From Mannheimia glucosida (GTDB lineage Bacteria > Pseudomonadota > Gammaproteobacteria > Enterobacterales > Pasteurellaceae), in contig NZ_CP176502.1 of assembly GCF_046267875.1 (NCBI RefSeq), forward strand, positions 806,001 through 870,000: 64,000 bases of DNA, read 5' to 3'. The position numbers and the translations under genes are program-made. Of the stretch, positions 32,950-41,991 are shown piece by piece; positions within the stretch are counted from its first letter, which is position 1; each line of letters opens with the position of its first letter. The notes under the pieces are model-generated. The model did no database searches and was not told where the DNA came from. It saw only the letters and a list, made by a program, of their open reading frames with translations.

Positions 32950-34377
32950 ATGGCTAAATTACATATTACCACTTGGGGCTGCCAAATGAATGAGTACGAC
33001 TCATCAAAAATGGCGGATCTCCTAAACTCTACTCACGGTTTTGAACTGACCGAAAACCCTGAAGATGCAGACGTATTGCTGTTAAACACCTGCTCGATTC
33101 GTGAAAAAGCACAAGAAAAAGTATTCTCACAACTCGGGCGTTGGAAAAACTGGAAAAAAGATAAACCGAACCTGATTATTGGTGTTGGCGGTTGTGTGGC
33201 TTCACAAGAAGGGGAGCATATTCGTGATCGTGCCCCTTATGTAGATATTGTTTTCGGGCCGCAAACTTTGCACCGTTTGCCTGAAATGATCAACCAAATC
33301 CGTGGCGGTAAAAGCTCGATTGTGGATATTTCTTTCCCTGAAATTGAAAAATTTGACCGCTTGCCGGAGCCAAAAGCCGAAGGCCCGACGGCATTCGTTT
33401 CGATTATGGAAGGCTGTAACAAATATTGCTCGTTCTGCGTTGTGCCTTACACCCGTGGTGAGGAGGTTTCCCGCCCGGTTGATGACGTATTATTTGAAAT
33501 TGCCCAACTTGCGGCACAAGGTGTGCGTGAGGTTAATTTACTCGGTCAAAACGTAAATGCTTACCGTGGTGAAACTTTTGATGGCGGCATTTGTACCTTT
33601 GCTGAATTGTTACGTTTAGTGGCAGCGATTGACGGTATTGACCGCCTACGTTATACCACCAGCCACCCGATTGAATTTACTGATGATATTATCGAAGTTT
33701 ACCGTGATACACCTGAATTGGTCAGTTTCTTACATTTACCGATTCAAAGTGGTTCAGACCGTGTATTAACAATGATGAAGCGTAACCACACAGCGTTGGA
33801 ATACAAAGCGATTATCCGTAAATTGCGTGCTGTTCGACCTGAGATTCAAATTAGTTCAGACTTTATTGTCGGCTTCCCGGGGGAAACCGCAGAAGATTTT
33901 GAGCAAACAATGAAAGTGATCGAGCAAGTCAATTTCGATATGAGCTTTAGCTTTATCTACTCGGCTCGCCCGGGTACGCCTGCTGCGGATCTGCCTGATA
34001 ATGTATCTGACGATGAGAAAAAAGAACGTTTGGCACGCTTACAGCAACGCATTAACCACCAAGCTATGCAATTTAGCCGTGCAATGCTTGGCACAGAGCA
34101 ACGCATTTTAGTTGAAGGTCCATCTAAGAAAGATTTGATGGAACTCACAGGGCGTACAGAAACTAACCGTGTAGTAAATTTTGTTGGCACACCGGATATG
34201 ATTGGCAAATTTGTCGATGTGAAAATTACCGATGTTTATACCAACTCGCTACGTGGAGATGTGATTCGCACCGAAGACCAAATGGGATTGCGTGTGGTGG
34301 AATCGGCAGAAAGCGTAATTGCCCGTACCCGCAAAGAAGATGATTTAGGCGTAGGCAAATACGTGGTTAATCTGTAA
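32950..34377 (+). CDS. miaB: tRNA-2-methylthio-N6-dimethylallyladenosine synthase MiaB
   Basis: Radical-SAM methylthiotransferase, 475 residues, modifies A37 of UNN-reading tRNAs. N-terminal Cys residues (WGCQMNE, NTCSIRE, GGCVASQ), radical-SAM CNKYCSFCVVPYTRG, and a C-terminal TRAM domain (RILVEGPSKKDLMELTGRTETNR). ATG 32950 chosen because MAKLHITTWGCQMN is the conserved N-terminus; a longer frame begins at 32923. Confidence 0.95.
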   Translation: MAKLHITTWGCQMNEYDSSKMADLLNSTHGFELTENPEDADVLLLNTCSIREKAQEKVFSQLGRWKNWKKDKPNLIIGVGGCVASQEGEHIRDRAPYVDIVFGPQTLHRLPEMINQIRGGKSSIVDISFPEIEKFDRLPEPKAEGPTAFVSIMEGCNKYCSFCVVPYTRGEEVSRPVDDVLFEIAQLAAQGVREVNLLGQNVNAYRGETFDGGICTFAELLRLVAAIDGIDRLRYTTSHPIEFTDDIIEVYRDTPELVSFLHLPIQSGSDRVLTMMKRNHTALEYKAIIRKLRAVRPEIQISSDFIVGFPGETAEDFEQTMKVIEQVNFDMSFSFIYSARPGTPAADLPDNVSDDEKKERLARLQQRINHQAMQFSRAMLGTEQRILVEGPSKKDLMELTGRTETNRVVNFVGTPDMIGKFVDVKITDVYTNSLRGDVIRTEDQMGLRVVESAESVIARTRKEDDLGVGKYVVNL

Positions 34378-34393
34378 AAATTAAAGAAAAAAT

Positions 34394-34425
34394 GACCGCT
34401 TGTAGGTATGTACAAGCGGTCTTTT
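34394..34425 (+). terminator. Paired-uptake-signal terminator after miaB
   Basis: GACCGCTTGTA (34394-34404) and TACAAGCGGTC (34411-34421) form an 11-bp stem with a six-base loop, then TTTT. Confidence 0.85.
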
Positions 34426-34429
34426 AGTA

Positions 34430-34460
34430 TATAATCGAATAAATGCTAAATCGTTTTAGC
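34430..34460 (+). promoter_or_regulatory. scrK promoter -10 and ScrR-type operator
   Basis: TATAAT (34430-34435) followed by the operator GCTAAATCGTTTTAGC (34445-34460). The operator covers the likely transcript start near 34442, as expected for repression by ScrR. No good -35 is visible. The operator agrees with the one before scrA. Confidence 0.7.
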
Positions 34461-34493
34461 TTGGTGTTTTGTGACTAATTAAAGGTGTATGAG

Positions 34494-35417
34494 ATGAGTA
34501 AGATTTGGGTAACAGGCGATGCGGTGGTGGATTTAATTCCCGACGGCGAACATCACTATTTAAAATGTGCCGGTGGTGCTCCGGCGAATGTTGCAGTAGG
34601 CGTTTCTCGTTTAGGGGTTGAGGCAGGATTTATCGGGCGTGTGGGTAACGACCCTCTGGGTAAATTTATGCGAGAAGTGTTACAGGCAGAAAATGTTTGC
34701 ACCAAACAGATGATTTTAGACGCTCAGCACCGCACTTCCACCGTGATTGTTGGCTTAGATAACGGTGAGCGTAGTTTTACTTTTATGGTAAATCCGAGTG
34801 CCGACCAATTTTTAGAAATTGGCGATTTACCTGAATTTAACCAAGGTGATTTCTTACACTGCTGTTCTATTGCCTTGATTAACGACCCATCCCGTTCCAC
34901 TACCATTGAAGGGATTCGCCGAGTGAAAAAGGCGGGTGGCTATGTTTCGTTTGATCCAAACTTGCGTGAATCGCTCTGGAAGAGCCTTGATGAAATGAAA
35001 ACAGTGGTAAATTCTGTGGTGGCGATGGCGGATATTCTCAAATTTTCCGAAGAAGAGCTGACCTTATTAACCGAGACAGAAACTTTGGAACAAGCCACAC
35101 AAGCTATTACCGCTCAGTATCCGGAGAAATTGATTATTATCACTCTCGGCAAAGATGGTGCAATCTACCATTTCAACGGAAAAAGCCAAGTCGTTGCCGG
35201 CAAAGCCTTGAAACCTGTGGATACTACCGGTGCCGGAGATGCTTTTGTCAGCGGATTATTAGCTGGTCTTGCTCAAACGCCGAATTGGTACGATGAAACT
35301 GCTTTGGTGGAGGTGATCCGCAAAGCGAATGCCTCAGGTGCTTTAGCGACTACCGCAAAAGGGGCGATGTCGGCATTACCGAATAAAGCGGAGTTAGACG
35401 CATTTTTGGCGGAATAA
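34494..35417 (+). CDS. scrK: Fructokinase
   Basis: PfkB-family sugar kinase of 307 residues. N-terminal GGAPANVAVGVSRLG and C-terminal DTTGAGDAFVSGLLAGL with the catalytic Asp. Phosphorylates the fructose released by ScrB. ATG 34494 has AAAGG eight bases before it; an in-frame GTG at 34485 lies inside that site. Followed by a ~70-bp palindromic repeat and then scrB. Confidence 0.92.
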   Translation: MSKIWVTGDAVVDLIPDGEHHYLKCAGGAPANVAVGVSRLGVEAGFIGRVGNDPLGKFMREVLQAENVCTKQMILDAQHRTSTVIVGLDNGERSFTFMVNPSADQFLEIGDLPEFNQGDFLHCCSIALINDPSRSTTIEGIRRVKKAGGYVSFDPNLRESLWKSLDEMKTVVNSVVAMADILKFSEEELTLLTETETLEQATQAITAQYPEKLIIITLGKDGAIYHFNGKSQVVAGKALKPVDTTGAGDAFVSGLLAGLAQTPNWYDETALVEVIRKANASGALATTAKGAMSALPNKAELDAFLAE

Positions 35418-35423
35418 TGTAAT

Positions 35424-35494
35424 GATGGCGCAAGCGTCCACGCTTGTGCCTCATTTTTTACAAAAGGGTACAAGCGTGGACGCTTGCACTATCG
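35424..35494. repeat. ~70-bp palindromic (REP/BIME-like) element, copy 1
   Basis: Two inverted ~27-base arms, each itself a small palindrome (CAAGCGTCCACGCTTG and its complement), separated by a ~20-base AT spacer. The right arm ends CACTATCG. A second copy is at 61404-61475. Both lie directly upstream of a coding start on the plus strand. No transposase is nearby. Confidence 0.75.
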
Positions 35495-35521
35495 TAATTT
35501 CTGAAATGACAGGAACACCCT

Positions 35522-36952
35522 ATGCACATTTTCAACAACGGCAAATACAAAAGCCTGCACGCACAAAGCGAGGGCGAATTAAATGCACTTCGTCAAACCG
35601 TTTTATCCGACCCTGACTTTTACCCAACCTATCATCTTGCTCCCGAAACAGGCTTATTTAATGACCCAAACGGCTTGATTTTTGATGGAGAGAAATACCA
35701 CATTTTCGCCCAATGGTTTCCTTATGGGGCATTGCACGGAATGAAGCATTGGCAGCATTTCATCACTACCGATTTTCAAACGTTTAGCAAAGGGGATTTG
35801 CTGATTCCCGATGAGCTGTTTGAATCCCACGGCTGTTATTCAGGTGGGGCGATTTTATGGCAAGATAAGATTGTCGCTTTTTACACCGGCAATACACGCC
35901 GCCCATCAGATAATGCCCGCATTCCTCACCAAAATATCGCGATTTTTGATAAATCGGGCAAATTATTGGAAAAGCGTTGCATTATCGACCAAGCACCGGC
36001 AGGCTACACCGAACACGTGCGTGACCCGAAACCTTATCTTACCGCAGAGGGCAAAATTCGTTTTGTGTTGGGGGCTCAACGTGAAAACCTGACCGGCACG
36101 GCGTTAATTTATGAAATGGATGATTTAAATGCCGCACCCCGTTTAATTGCAGAACTGGACGTTCACGATTTTGATAACAGCAATGTGTTTATGTGGGAAT
36201 GTCCGGATCTGTTCTCACTTGGTGGTAAAGATCTGTTTGTGTGGTCGCCACAAGGCAAACTGCGTGAAAGCCATCAATTCCAAAATAACTACCACGCCAC
36301 TTACGCACTTGGCGAGCTAAACGGCAACAGATTACGGGCAGAGCATATTGAAGAGCTGGACTACGGCTTTGACTTTTACGCACCGCAAACGGTGGAAAGT
36401 TCCGATCGCATTTTGTTTGGCTGGGTCGGCTTGCCTGATCTCACTTACCCAACCGATAAATATCAATGGCACTCAATGCTGACCTTGCCTCGTAAACTTT
36501 CCCTGCAAAACGGCAAAGTGGTACAAACCCCAATCGTGAATTTAGGCGAATTACAAGCGGTCGAAATATCAGAAAATTTTGCAATTGATGATTTAGATAC
36601 GGCTTATTTACAAATTTCTGTGGAAAATCAACCGCTTGTATTGGATTTTTTCAGCAATGAACAGGGGCAAACGCTCAGTTTACGTTTTGAGAATGGCGTA
36701 TTGAGCTTAGATCGTAGCCAAACCAAACAAACGGAATTAATGGAAAAATTTGGCTCGGTTCGCCATTGTAAAATTGAACAATTAGAGACAATCGAGATTT
36801 TCTTTGACCGCTCGGTGGTGGAAATTTTCGTAAACGGCGGAGAAAAAGTGCTGACTTCACGCTTTTTTATCGCTAAGCGTGAAAATGTCGTAAAAAGCTC
36901 TCGTCCGATTCAAGTGAAAGTAGCAAAAGTATTGCCAATTAGCGTAGAATAA
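35522..36952 (+). CDS. scrB: Sucrose-6-phosphate hydrolase
   Basis: GH32 enzyme, 476 residues, splits sucrose 6-phosphate into glucose 6-phosphate and fructose. Nucleophile Asp in FNDPNGLIF, transition-state Asp in RDPKPY, general acid Glu in WECPDLF, plus a C-terminal beta-sandwich (VVEIFVNGG). ATG 35522 after CAGGAACA. Partner of ScrA and ScrK. Confidence 0.94.
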   Translation: MHIFNNGKYKSLHAQSEGELNALRQTVLSDPDFYPTYHLAPETGLFNDPNGLIFDGEKYHIFAQWFPYGALHGMKHWQHFITTDFQTFSKGDLLIPDELFESHGCYSGGAILWQDKIVAFYTGNTRRPSDNARIPHQNIAIFDKSGKLLEKRCIIDQAPAGYTEHVRDPKPYLTAEGKIRFVLGAQRENLTGTALIYEMDDLNAAPRLIAELDVHDFDNSNVFMWECPDLFSLGGKDLFVWSPQGKLRESHQFQNNYHATYALGELNGNRLRAEHIEELDYGFDFYAPQTVESSDRILFGWVGLPDLTYPTDKYQWHSMLTLPRKLSLQNGKVVQTPIVNLGELQAVEISENFAIDDLDTAYLQISVENQPLVLDFFSNEQGQTLSLRFENGVLSLDRSQTKQTELMEKFGSVRHCKIEQLETIEIFFDRSVVEIFVNGGEKVLTSRFFIAKRENVVKSSRPIQVKVAKVLPISVE

Positions 36953-36997
36953 AGCAATGGGCAGTAATGCCCATTTTTATGCTAAAAGGAGATAAGT

Positions 36998-38014
36998 GTG
37001 ACTAAAAAACGCCTAACGCTCAGTGATATTGCGGAACTCAGCGGCGTATCTAAAACAACAGTCAGTATGATTTTAAATGGGCGGGGCAATGATTTTAGAA
37101 TTAAGTCCGAAACCTGCCAAAAAGTGAAAGAGATCGCTAAAAAACACGGTTATCGTGCCAATGTATATGCAAAATCATTACAGGCTCAACGCACGAATGT
37201 GGTGGGTTTAGTCATTCCTGATTTAACTAACTATGGCTTTGCACTGACCTCTAAAACATTAGAGAAATTATGTCGTGAAAACGGGTTACAGCTAGTTATT
37301 GCTTGTTCTGATGATACCTTTGAAGGTGAGAAGAAAGCGATAGAGCGTTTATTAGACAGGCAGGTCGATTTGCTGATTACTGCCCCGACACACAATGAGC
37401 CGACTTATTACCAAAATGCGGCGCAATATACCCCAATGTTACAGCTAGACCGTTATATTAAGGGGTTGAATATCCCTTCTATCACCAGTAATGATGCACA
37501 AAGTATTAGTATGTTAGTTGAAAATATTGTGCGAGCTTATCATTTGAAAGAGTTTTTTTACTTGGGGGGGCAACTTTCGCTTTCGCCAAGTCAAAATCGG
37601 TTAAAAGGCTTTCGTGAAGGATTGGAGCAATCTCATTTGGTGTTAGATGAAAATTGGGTTCTACATCAAGACTATCAGCAGGAATCGGGCTATCAAATGT
37701 TCGCTCAGATAGTTGAAAAACTTGGCAGGCTCCCGGAAGCGGTATTCACAGCCTCTTTTACCCTACTTGAGGGGGTAATGCGTTATCTCACTGAACACCA
37801 ACAAATGGATAAACTATTGACTCAAGAACTGCATTTAGCAACCTTTGATGATCACCATTTACTGAATGCACTACCTTTTCATATTCATTCAATTAAGCAA
37901 GACCATCAACAAATTGCCGAACGTACCTTTGAATTAATTCAGCAAAAGTTAGCGCAACAGAAAATAGATGACGTTAAAGTTGATTGTGAAATTTTATGGC
38001 GTAAATCCGTTTAA
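36998..38014 (+). CDS. scrR: LacI-family sucrose operon repressor
   Basis: 338 residues. N-terminal helix-turn-helix LTLSDIAELSGVSKTTVSMILNG with hinge YRANVYAKSLQAQRT, then a periplasmic-binding-protein-like sugar domain. Starts with GTG at 36998 behind AAAGGAGA. Its position in scrK-scrB-scrR and the two matching LacI-type sites before scrK and scrA support its role as repressor of both; the inducer is probably fructose or a phosphate of it. Confidence 0.88.
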   Translation: MTKKRLTLSDIAELSGVSKTTVSMILNGRGNDFRIKSETCQKVKEIAKKHGYRANVYAKSLQAQRTNVVGLVIPDLTNYGFALTSKTLEKLCRENGLQLVIACSDDTFEGEKKAIERLLDRQVDLLITAPTHNEPTYYQNAAQYTPMLQLDRYIKGLNIPSITSNDAQSISMLVENIVRAYHLKEFFYLGGQLSLSPSQNRLKGFREGLEQSHLVLDENWVLHQDYQQESGYQMFAQIVEKLGRLPEAVFTASFTLLEGVMRYLTEHQQMDKLLTQELHLATFDDHHLLNALPFHIHSIKQDHQQIAERTFELIQQKLAQQKIDDVKVDCEILWRKSV

Positions 38015-38038
38015 GACGAAATAGGAAAAGAGAAATTT

Positions 38039-38536
38039 ATGGCACATTTTTACGAATATTTAGAATTTAACAGCGATGAAGATCGTGAAAACCAATTAGA
38101 AGTGTATGTGGACGTCAAACTCTCCACAGATACAGAAGAAAAACTGAAATCCATTGGTGTGCAAGGCGATTGGCTGGTAATGGCAGAGCCATATTGCCCC
38201 GATTGCGTGGAAATTATGGCTTATTTCCAGCGAATGGCAAAGCTCAATCCCAACATTAAGGTGAAATATGTGGCTCGCAAAGATAATCAGGAACGCAAAC
38301 ATTTTGACAGCGATGAACAGCAACAAGCGGTCATTTCTGCCCAAAAAATTCCAACTATTTTTGATATTCGTAATGGAAAAACGCAGGCAGTATTATCTGA
38401 ATTTCCGCAATTTTTAAAAGCGAAAATGGCAGCGAACCCTGAGCAATTCGAGCAATTAAAAGCCGATTTTAGAATGGGGAAATTCGGTAAAGAGGTTGAG
38501 GCGGAATTATTGGCGATTTTACTGCACGCCAAATAA
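38039..38536 (+). CDS. Thioredoxin-fold family protein
   Basis: 165 residues, cytoplasmic. Thioredoxin-like core with a CPDC pair in EPYCPDCVEIMAYFQRM and a cis-proline loop KIPTIFDIRNG. The family (often annotated thioredoxin family protein) has no well-defined job. It lies 24 bases after scrR but has no evident link to sucrose use; probably a separate role in thiol redox. Confidence 0.72.
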   Translation: MAHFYEYLEFNSDEDRENQLEVYVDVKLSTDTEEKLKSIGVQGDWLVMAEPYCPDCVEIMAYFQRMAKLNPNIKVKYVARKDNQERKHFDSDEQQQAVISAQKIPTIFDIRNGKTQAVLSEFPQFLKAKMAANPEQFEQLKADFRMGKFGKEVEAELLAILLHAK

Positions 38537-38561
38537 ATTTTGCGAATTTAGACCGCGTTCA

Positions 38562-38590
38562 TTGCGGAATTGGCGGAATTTCTGTATAAT
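38562..38590 (+). promoter_or_regulatory. Promoter of rpoZ-spoT
   Basis: TTGCGG (38562-38567), 17-base spacer, TATAAT (38585-38590). Transcript start near 38597, 42 bases before rpoZ. Confidence 0.78.
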
Positions 38591-38638
38591 TCGCAATCTT
38601 TTTATGAATAAAACCGAATATATCTTTGGAGTAAATTT

Positions 38639-38920
38639 ATGGCTCGTGTAACCGTACAAGAAGCAGCGGAGAAAATTGGCAACCGTTTTGATTTAATCTT
38701 AATTGCCGCACGTCGTGCAAGACAATTACAACTTCATACCCGTGAGCCACTTGTGCCTGAAGAAAATGATAAACCGACCGTGATTGCATTGCGTGAAATC
38801 GAAGAAGGTTTAATTACCACCGATATTATGGATCAGTTGGAAAATCACGAGTCTATTAAGCAGGAAGCGGCTGAGCAAGAGGCGATTTCATTTTTAACTG
38901 AAATGAGTAACGAAGCGTAA
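38639..38920 (+). CDS. rpoZ: RNA polymerase omega subunit
   Basis: 93 residues. MARVTVQEAAEKIGNRFDL and AARRARQL are the omega signature. Omega helps assemble RNA polymerase and forms part of a ppGpp site. Followed by spoT, the usual gene order. Confidence 0.96.
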   Translation: MARVTVQEAAEKIGNRFDLILIAARRARQLQLHTREPLVPEENDKPTVIALREIEEGLITTDIMDQLENHESIKQEAAEQEAISFLTEMSNEA

Positions 38921-39029
38921 TTTTATTTTTCGTAAATAGAGAATGGACAATTGGGTCTGCAAGCGGTAGGATTTTCCTCAAAATTTGCAAATTCGTTGTC
39001 CATTTTTATTTCTGTTGTTGAGGTATAAC

Positions 39030-41147
39030 GTGTATCTTTTTGAACCTTTAGATCGAATTATTCAAGGCTATTTGCCACCCGAGCAGATTGAGCGTGTGAA
39101 ACGTGCTTATGTGATCGCCCGTGATGCTCACGAGGGGCAAACACGCTCAAGCGGTGAGCCTTATATTACTCACCCTGTGGCGGTGGCATCGATTATTGCG
39201 GAAATGAAGCTTGATCACGAAGCGGTGATTGCGGCTTTGTTGCACGATGTGATTGAAGATACACCTTACACCGAAGAAGAACTGGCGGCGGAATTTGGAC
39301 AAAGCGTGGCGGATATTGTGCAAGGCGTTTCTAAGCTGGATAAATTAAAATTCCGCACCCGTCAAGAGGCAGAAGTGGCGAACTTTCGTAAAATGATTTT
39401 GGCAATGACCAAAGATATTCGGGTTGTGTTAATTAAACTTGCCGACCGAACCCATAATATGCGTACGCTTGGTGCTTTGCGTCCGGATAAACGCCGCCGT
39501 ATAGCGAAAGAAACCTTAGAGATTTATAGCCCGTTGGCACATCGCTTGGGAATAGAGCATATTAAAAACGAGTTGGAAGATTTAGGCTTCGAGGCAATGC
39601 ACCCGCAACGTTATCGGGTACTGAAAATGGCGATTGCCAGTGCCAGAGGACATCGTAAAGAGCTAATTCAACGCATTGCCGATGATATTCGTGGTCGGTT
39701 AGAAGAGGTGCAAATTGAAGCCCGTGTGTATGGGCGTGAAAAACATCTCTATTCCATTTACCAAAAAATGCGCCAGAAAGATCAGCATTTTCACTCGATT
39801 TTAGACATTTATGCATTCCGTGTAGTGGTGGGAAATGTGGATAATTGCTATCGCGTATTAGGGCAAATGCACGCCTTGTATAAGCCTCGTCCGAAACGGG
39901 TGAAAGATTATATTGCCGTGCCAAAACCGAACGGCTATCAATCTTTGCACACTTCGATGATTGGCCCGCACGGTGTACCGGTGGAGGTACAGATTCGCAC
40001 CGAAGATATGGACAAAATGGCGGATATGGGGGTAACAGCTCACTGGCGTTACAAAGAGGGCGAGTCGCACCATAACACGACCGTTCAACTCAAAGCCCAG
40101 CAATGGCTACAAAGTATTGTTGAATTGCAAAACAGTGCCGGCAATACAGCAGAATTTATTGATAGCGTTAAATCGGATCTGTTCTCTGACGATATTTTCG
40201 TCTTTACTCCGAAAGGGCGTATTGTTGAATTGCCAGCGAATGCTACCGCCATTGATTTTGCCTATGCGGTGCATTCGGGCATCGGTGATCGCTGTGTGGG
40301 TGCAATGGTTGATCGCAATCCATATCCACTTTCAGAACCGTTGCGAACAGGGCAGACGGTGGAAATCATTACCGAGCAAGGTAAACGTCCAAATGCATCG
40401 TGGTTAAATTTTGTAGTAAGTGGTAAGGCGAGGGCTAAAATTCGTCAATCGCTTAAAAATCAGCAGCACGATGAGGCGATTGCACTTGGGCGTAGACAGC
40501 TAGTTCGAGCAATGAATTTACGCTCACTTGATGAATTATGTTCAGAAACTATTCAATCCGTATTAGACGAGCTACGTTTATCAAGCTTTGAGGAGCTACT
40601 GGCTGAAATTGGTCTAGGTAACCAAATGAGTAATGTTATCGCTCAACGCTTATTAGGGGAGCCACTATTAATTGATACTGATGGTAATCCAGAAAATAAT
40701 CAACCACTTAAAATTGAAGGGATTGAGAACCGCCTTATCAGTTTTGCAAACTGTTGCTTACCTATACCGGGTGATGAAATTATTGCTCACGTCAGTTCAG
40801 GTAAAGGATTGGTAATCCACAATGCTTGTTGTGGTAATGTGAAAGATTACGCAACAGAGCCGAGTAATTATTTACCTGTGGAATGGGAAATTGCCAAAGA
40901 AAAAGCGATTCAATTTGAAACTGAAATCGTACTGGATATTATCAATGAACCAGGGGTACTCGCGGGGATCACATCAACGCTTGCCAAATTAAATAGCAAC
41001 ATTGGCAGCATTAATAGCGAGGCAAGAGAAGGAAATATCTATCAAGTGAGAGTACAAATTTCTGTGGAAAATAAAGAGCATTCTGAGCTGATTCTCCGTA
41101 AGCTATTAAGTGTAAAAGGTGTTGTAAAAGCGGCCCGTAAGCAGTAA
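39030..41147 (+). CDS. spoT: Bifunctional (p)ppGpp synthase/hydrolase SpoT
   Basis: 705 residues from a GTG at 39030 that gives the conserved MYLFEPLDRIIQ N-terminus and has GAGG six bases upstream; the frame also extends to an ATG at 38985. HD hydrolase domain (THPVAVASI, LLHDVIEDT), synthetase domain (GREKHLYSIYQKM, DIYAFRVVV, NGYQSLH), TGS domain (VFTPKGRIVELP) and C-terminal ACT. Hydrolase residues are intact. It controls stringent-response alarmone levels. The same window also has a small RelA/SpoT-fold gene at 51216. Confidence 0.95.
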   Translation: MYLFEPLDRIIQGYLPPEQIERVKRAYVIARDAHEGQTRSSGEPYITHPVAVASIIAEMKLDHEAVIAALLHDVIEDTPYTEEELAAEFGQSVADIVQGVSKLDKLKFRTRQEAEVANFRKMILAMTKDIRVVLIKLADRTHNMRTLGALRPDKRRRIAKETLEIYSPLAHRLGIEHIKNELEDLGFEAMHPQRYRVLKMAIASARGHRKELIQRIADDIRGRLEEVQIEARVYGREKHLYSIYQKMRQKDQHFHSILDIYAFRVVVGNVDNCYRVLGQMHALYKPRPKRVKDYIAVPKPNGYQSLHTSMIGPHGVPVEVQIRTEDMDKMADMGVTAHWRYKEGESHHNTTVQLKAQQWLQSIVELQNSAGNTAEFIDSVKSDLFSDDIFVFTPKGRIVELPANATAIDFAYAVHSGIGDRCVGAMVDRNPYPLSEPLRTGQTVEIITEQGKRPNASWLNFVVSGKARAKIRQSLKNQQHDEAIALGRRQLVRAMNLRSLDELCSETIQSVLDELRLSSFEELLAEIGLGNQMSNVIAQRLLGEPLLIDTDGNPENNQPLKIEGIENRLISFANCCLPIPGDEIIAHVSSGKGLVIHNACCGNVKDYATEPSNYLPVEWEIAKEKAIQFETEIVLDIINEPGVLAGITSTLAKLNSNIGSINSEAREGNIYQVRVQISVENKEHSELILRKLLSVKGVVKAARKQ

Positions 41148-41227
41148 CAAGCGGTAAAATTTTATCAGTTTTTTGCAATTATAGTCCTTAAAAGTACAGT
41201 ATTGCTATTATTAATTGATGAAACCTT

Positions 41228-41255
41228 TTGACTTTAATCAGCTAAAATGTATAAT
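41228..41255 (+). promoter_or_regulatory. Strong promoter ahead of the candidate AbiF-type RNA
   Basis: TTGACT (41228-41233), 16-base spacer, TATAAT (41250-41255). One mismatch from the full sigma-70 consensus. Predicted start near 41262. Confidence 0.78.
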
Positions 41256-41261
41256 CCCTTG

Positions 41262-41345
41262 CAATCGTGGCGTAGCCCCTGTCCCTGAGGTTTACTAAAT
41301 GTAATCGACTTAGAGTGTCAAGCTACGTCCTTGCCTTTCTTAAAA
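41262..41345 (+). ncRNA. Structured RNA upstream of the Abi_2 remnant (AbiF-associated type)
   Basis: About 80 bases between a near-consensus promoter and the decayed Abi_2 gene, without an open frame. It folds by eye into a closing stem GGCGTAGC/GCTACGTC (41269-41276 with 41322-41329), an inner stem CTGAG/CTTAG (41285-41289 with 41309-41313, one wobble), and a tip TTAC/GTAA (41292-41295 with 41301-41304). A conserved RNA is known to lie upstream of AbiF/Abi_2 genes, where it acts as an RNA partner of the toxin. Identity is inferred from place and fold; a covariance search is needed. The 3' end is not defined. Confidence 0.55.
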
Positions 41346-41359
41346 TGCCTTCAATTTTA

Positions 41360-41933
41360 TGCCTACAAAACCACATAAAGAGTATCACGAATTAGTAGAA
41401 CTACTCATATCTAGAGGAATGCTCATAAATGATAAAAGCTATGCAGAGAAAAAATGAGAAGGAAATCCCATTTTGGGTAATTACTGAAACCTGGGATTTT
41501 GGTGCATTATCTAAGTTTTACTCATTGTTAAATGGGCAACACCAAAGGAAAATTGCTAAGAAATTTAATGTAGAGTGAGAATACGTGAAAGAATTGGTTG
41601 AATGAAATAAACATTGTAAGAAACCTTTCTGCTCACCATTCTCGTATTTGGAACAGAAAATTTAGCGATATTGCTATTCCTAAGCTAGATGATCCTCGTT
41701 GGTCGAAATTTAAAAAAATGCAGCAGTATTTTTCAAACTTATCGCTGGATGGCAAAGCAAAGGAGAGAATTTTCGGAAGGGTAGCTATTCTGTGGTTTTT
41801 AGTTAGTCAAACCAGCACTAATTACCATTGGTTAGATAAGTTTGAAGATTTATTAAATGACTTCCCTAATTTACCGAATACAAAAGTAGAACTGATGGGA
41901 TTTAACAGAGAAATATTAGAGAAAATAAAATAA
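41360..41933 (+). pseudogene. Decayed Abi_2 (AbiD/AbiF-like) HEPN RNase gene
   Basis: Three fragments of one Abi_2 protein follow each other in different states. From ATG 41360: KPHKEYHELVELLISRGMLI, stopped by TGA at 41456. Next, in another frame, IPFWVITETWDFGALSKFYS up to a TGA near 41577. Then, after a further shift, NIVRNLSAHHSRIWNR to the end at 41933. About 110-130 residues of the middle domain are missing between the first two pieces. The last piece keeps the HEPN catalytic R-x4-H motif (RNLSAH). Abi_2 proteins are abortive-infection RNases of around 300 residues. The product cannot be full length; any remaining activity of the 3' piece is unlikely. Confidence 0.82.
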
Positions 41934-41956
41934 GTACATTCCTATAGGGTGTAGAT

Positions 41957-41987
41957 AAAAATGGGCGGATTTATTATCCGCCCAAAT
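41957..41987. terminator. Terminator of hemH (possibly bidirectional)
   Basis: TGGGCGGAT pairs with ATCCGCCCA over a five-base loop (41962-41984), with AAAAA on the left; on the minus strand it ends hemH with a T tract. Confidence 0.85.
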
Positions 41988-41991
41988 TGTA

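Noticed and set aside
41598..41933. A 111-codon open frame that could be called a small HEPN-like gene
   Set aside because: It is the 3' part of the broken Abi_2 gene; the preceding frames carry the N-terminal pieces of the same family and it has no ribosome site of its own.
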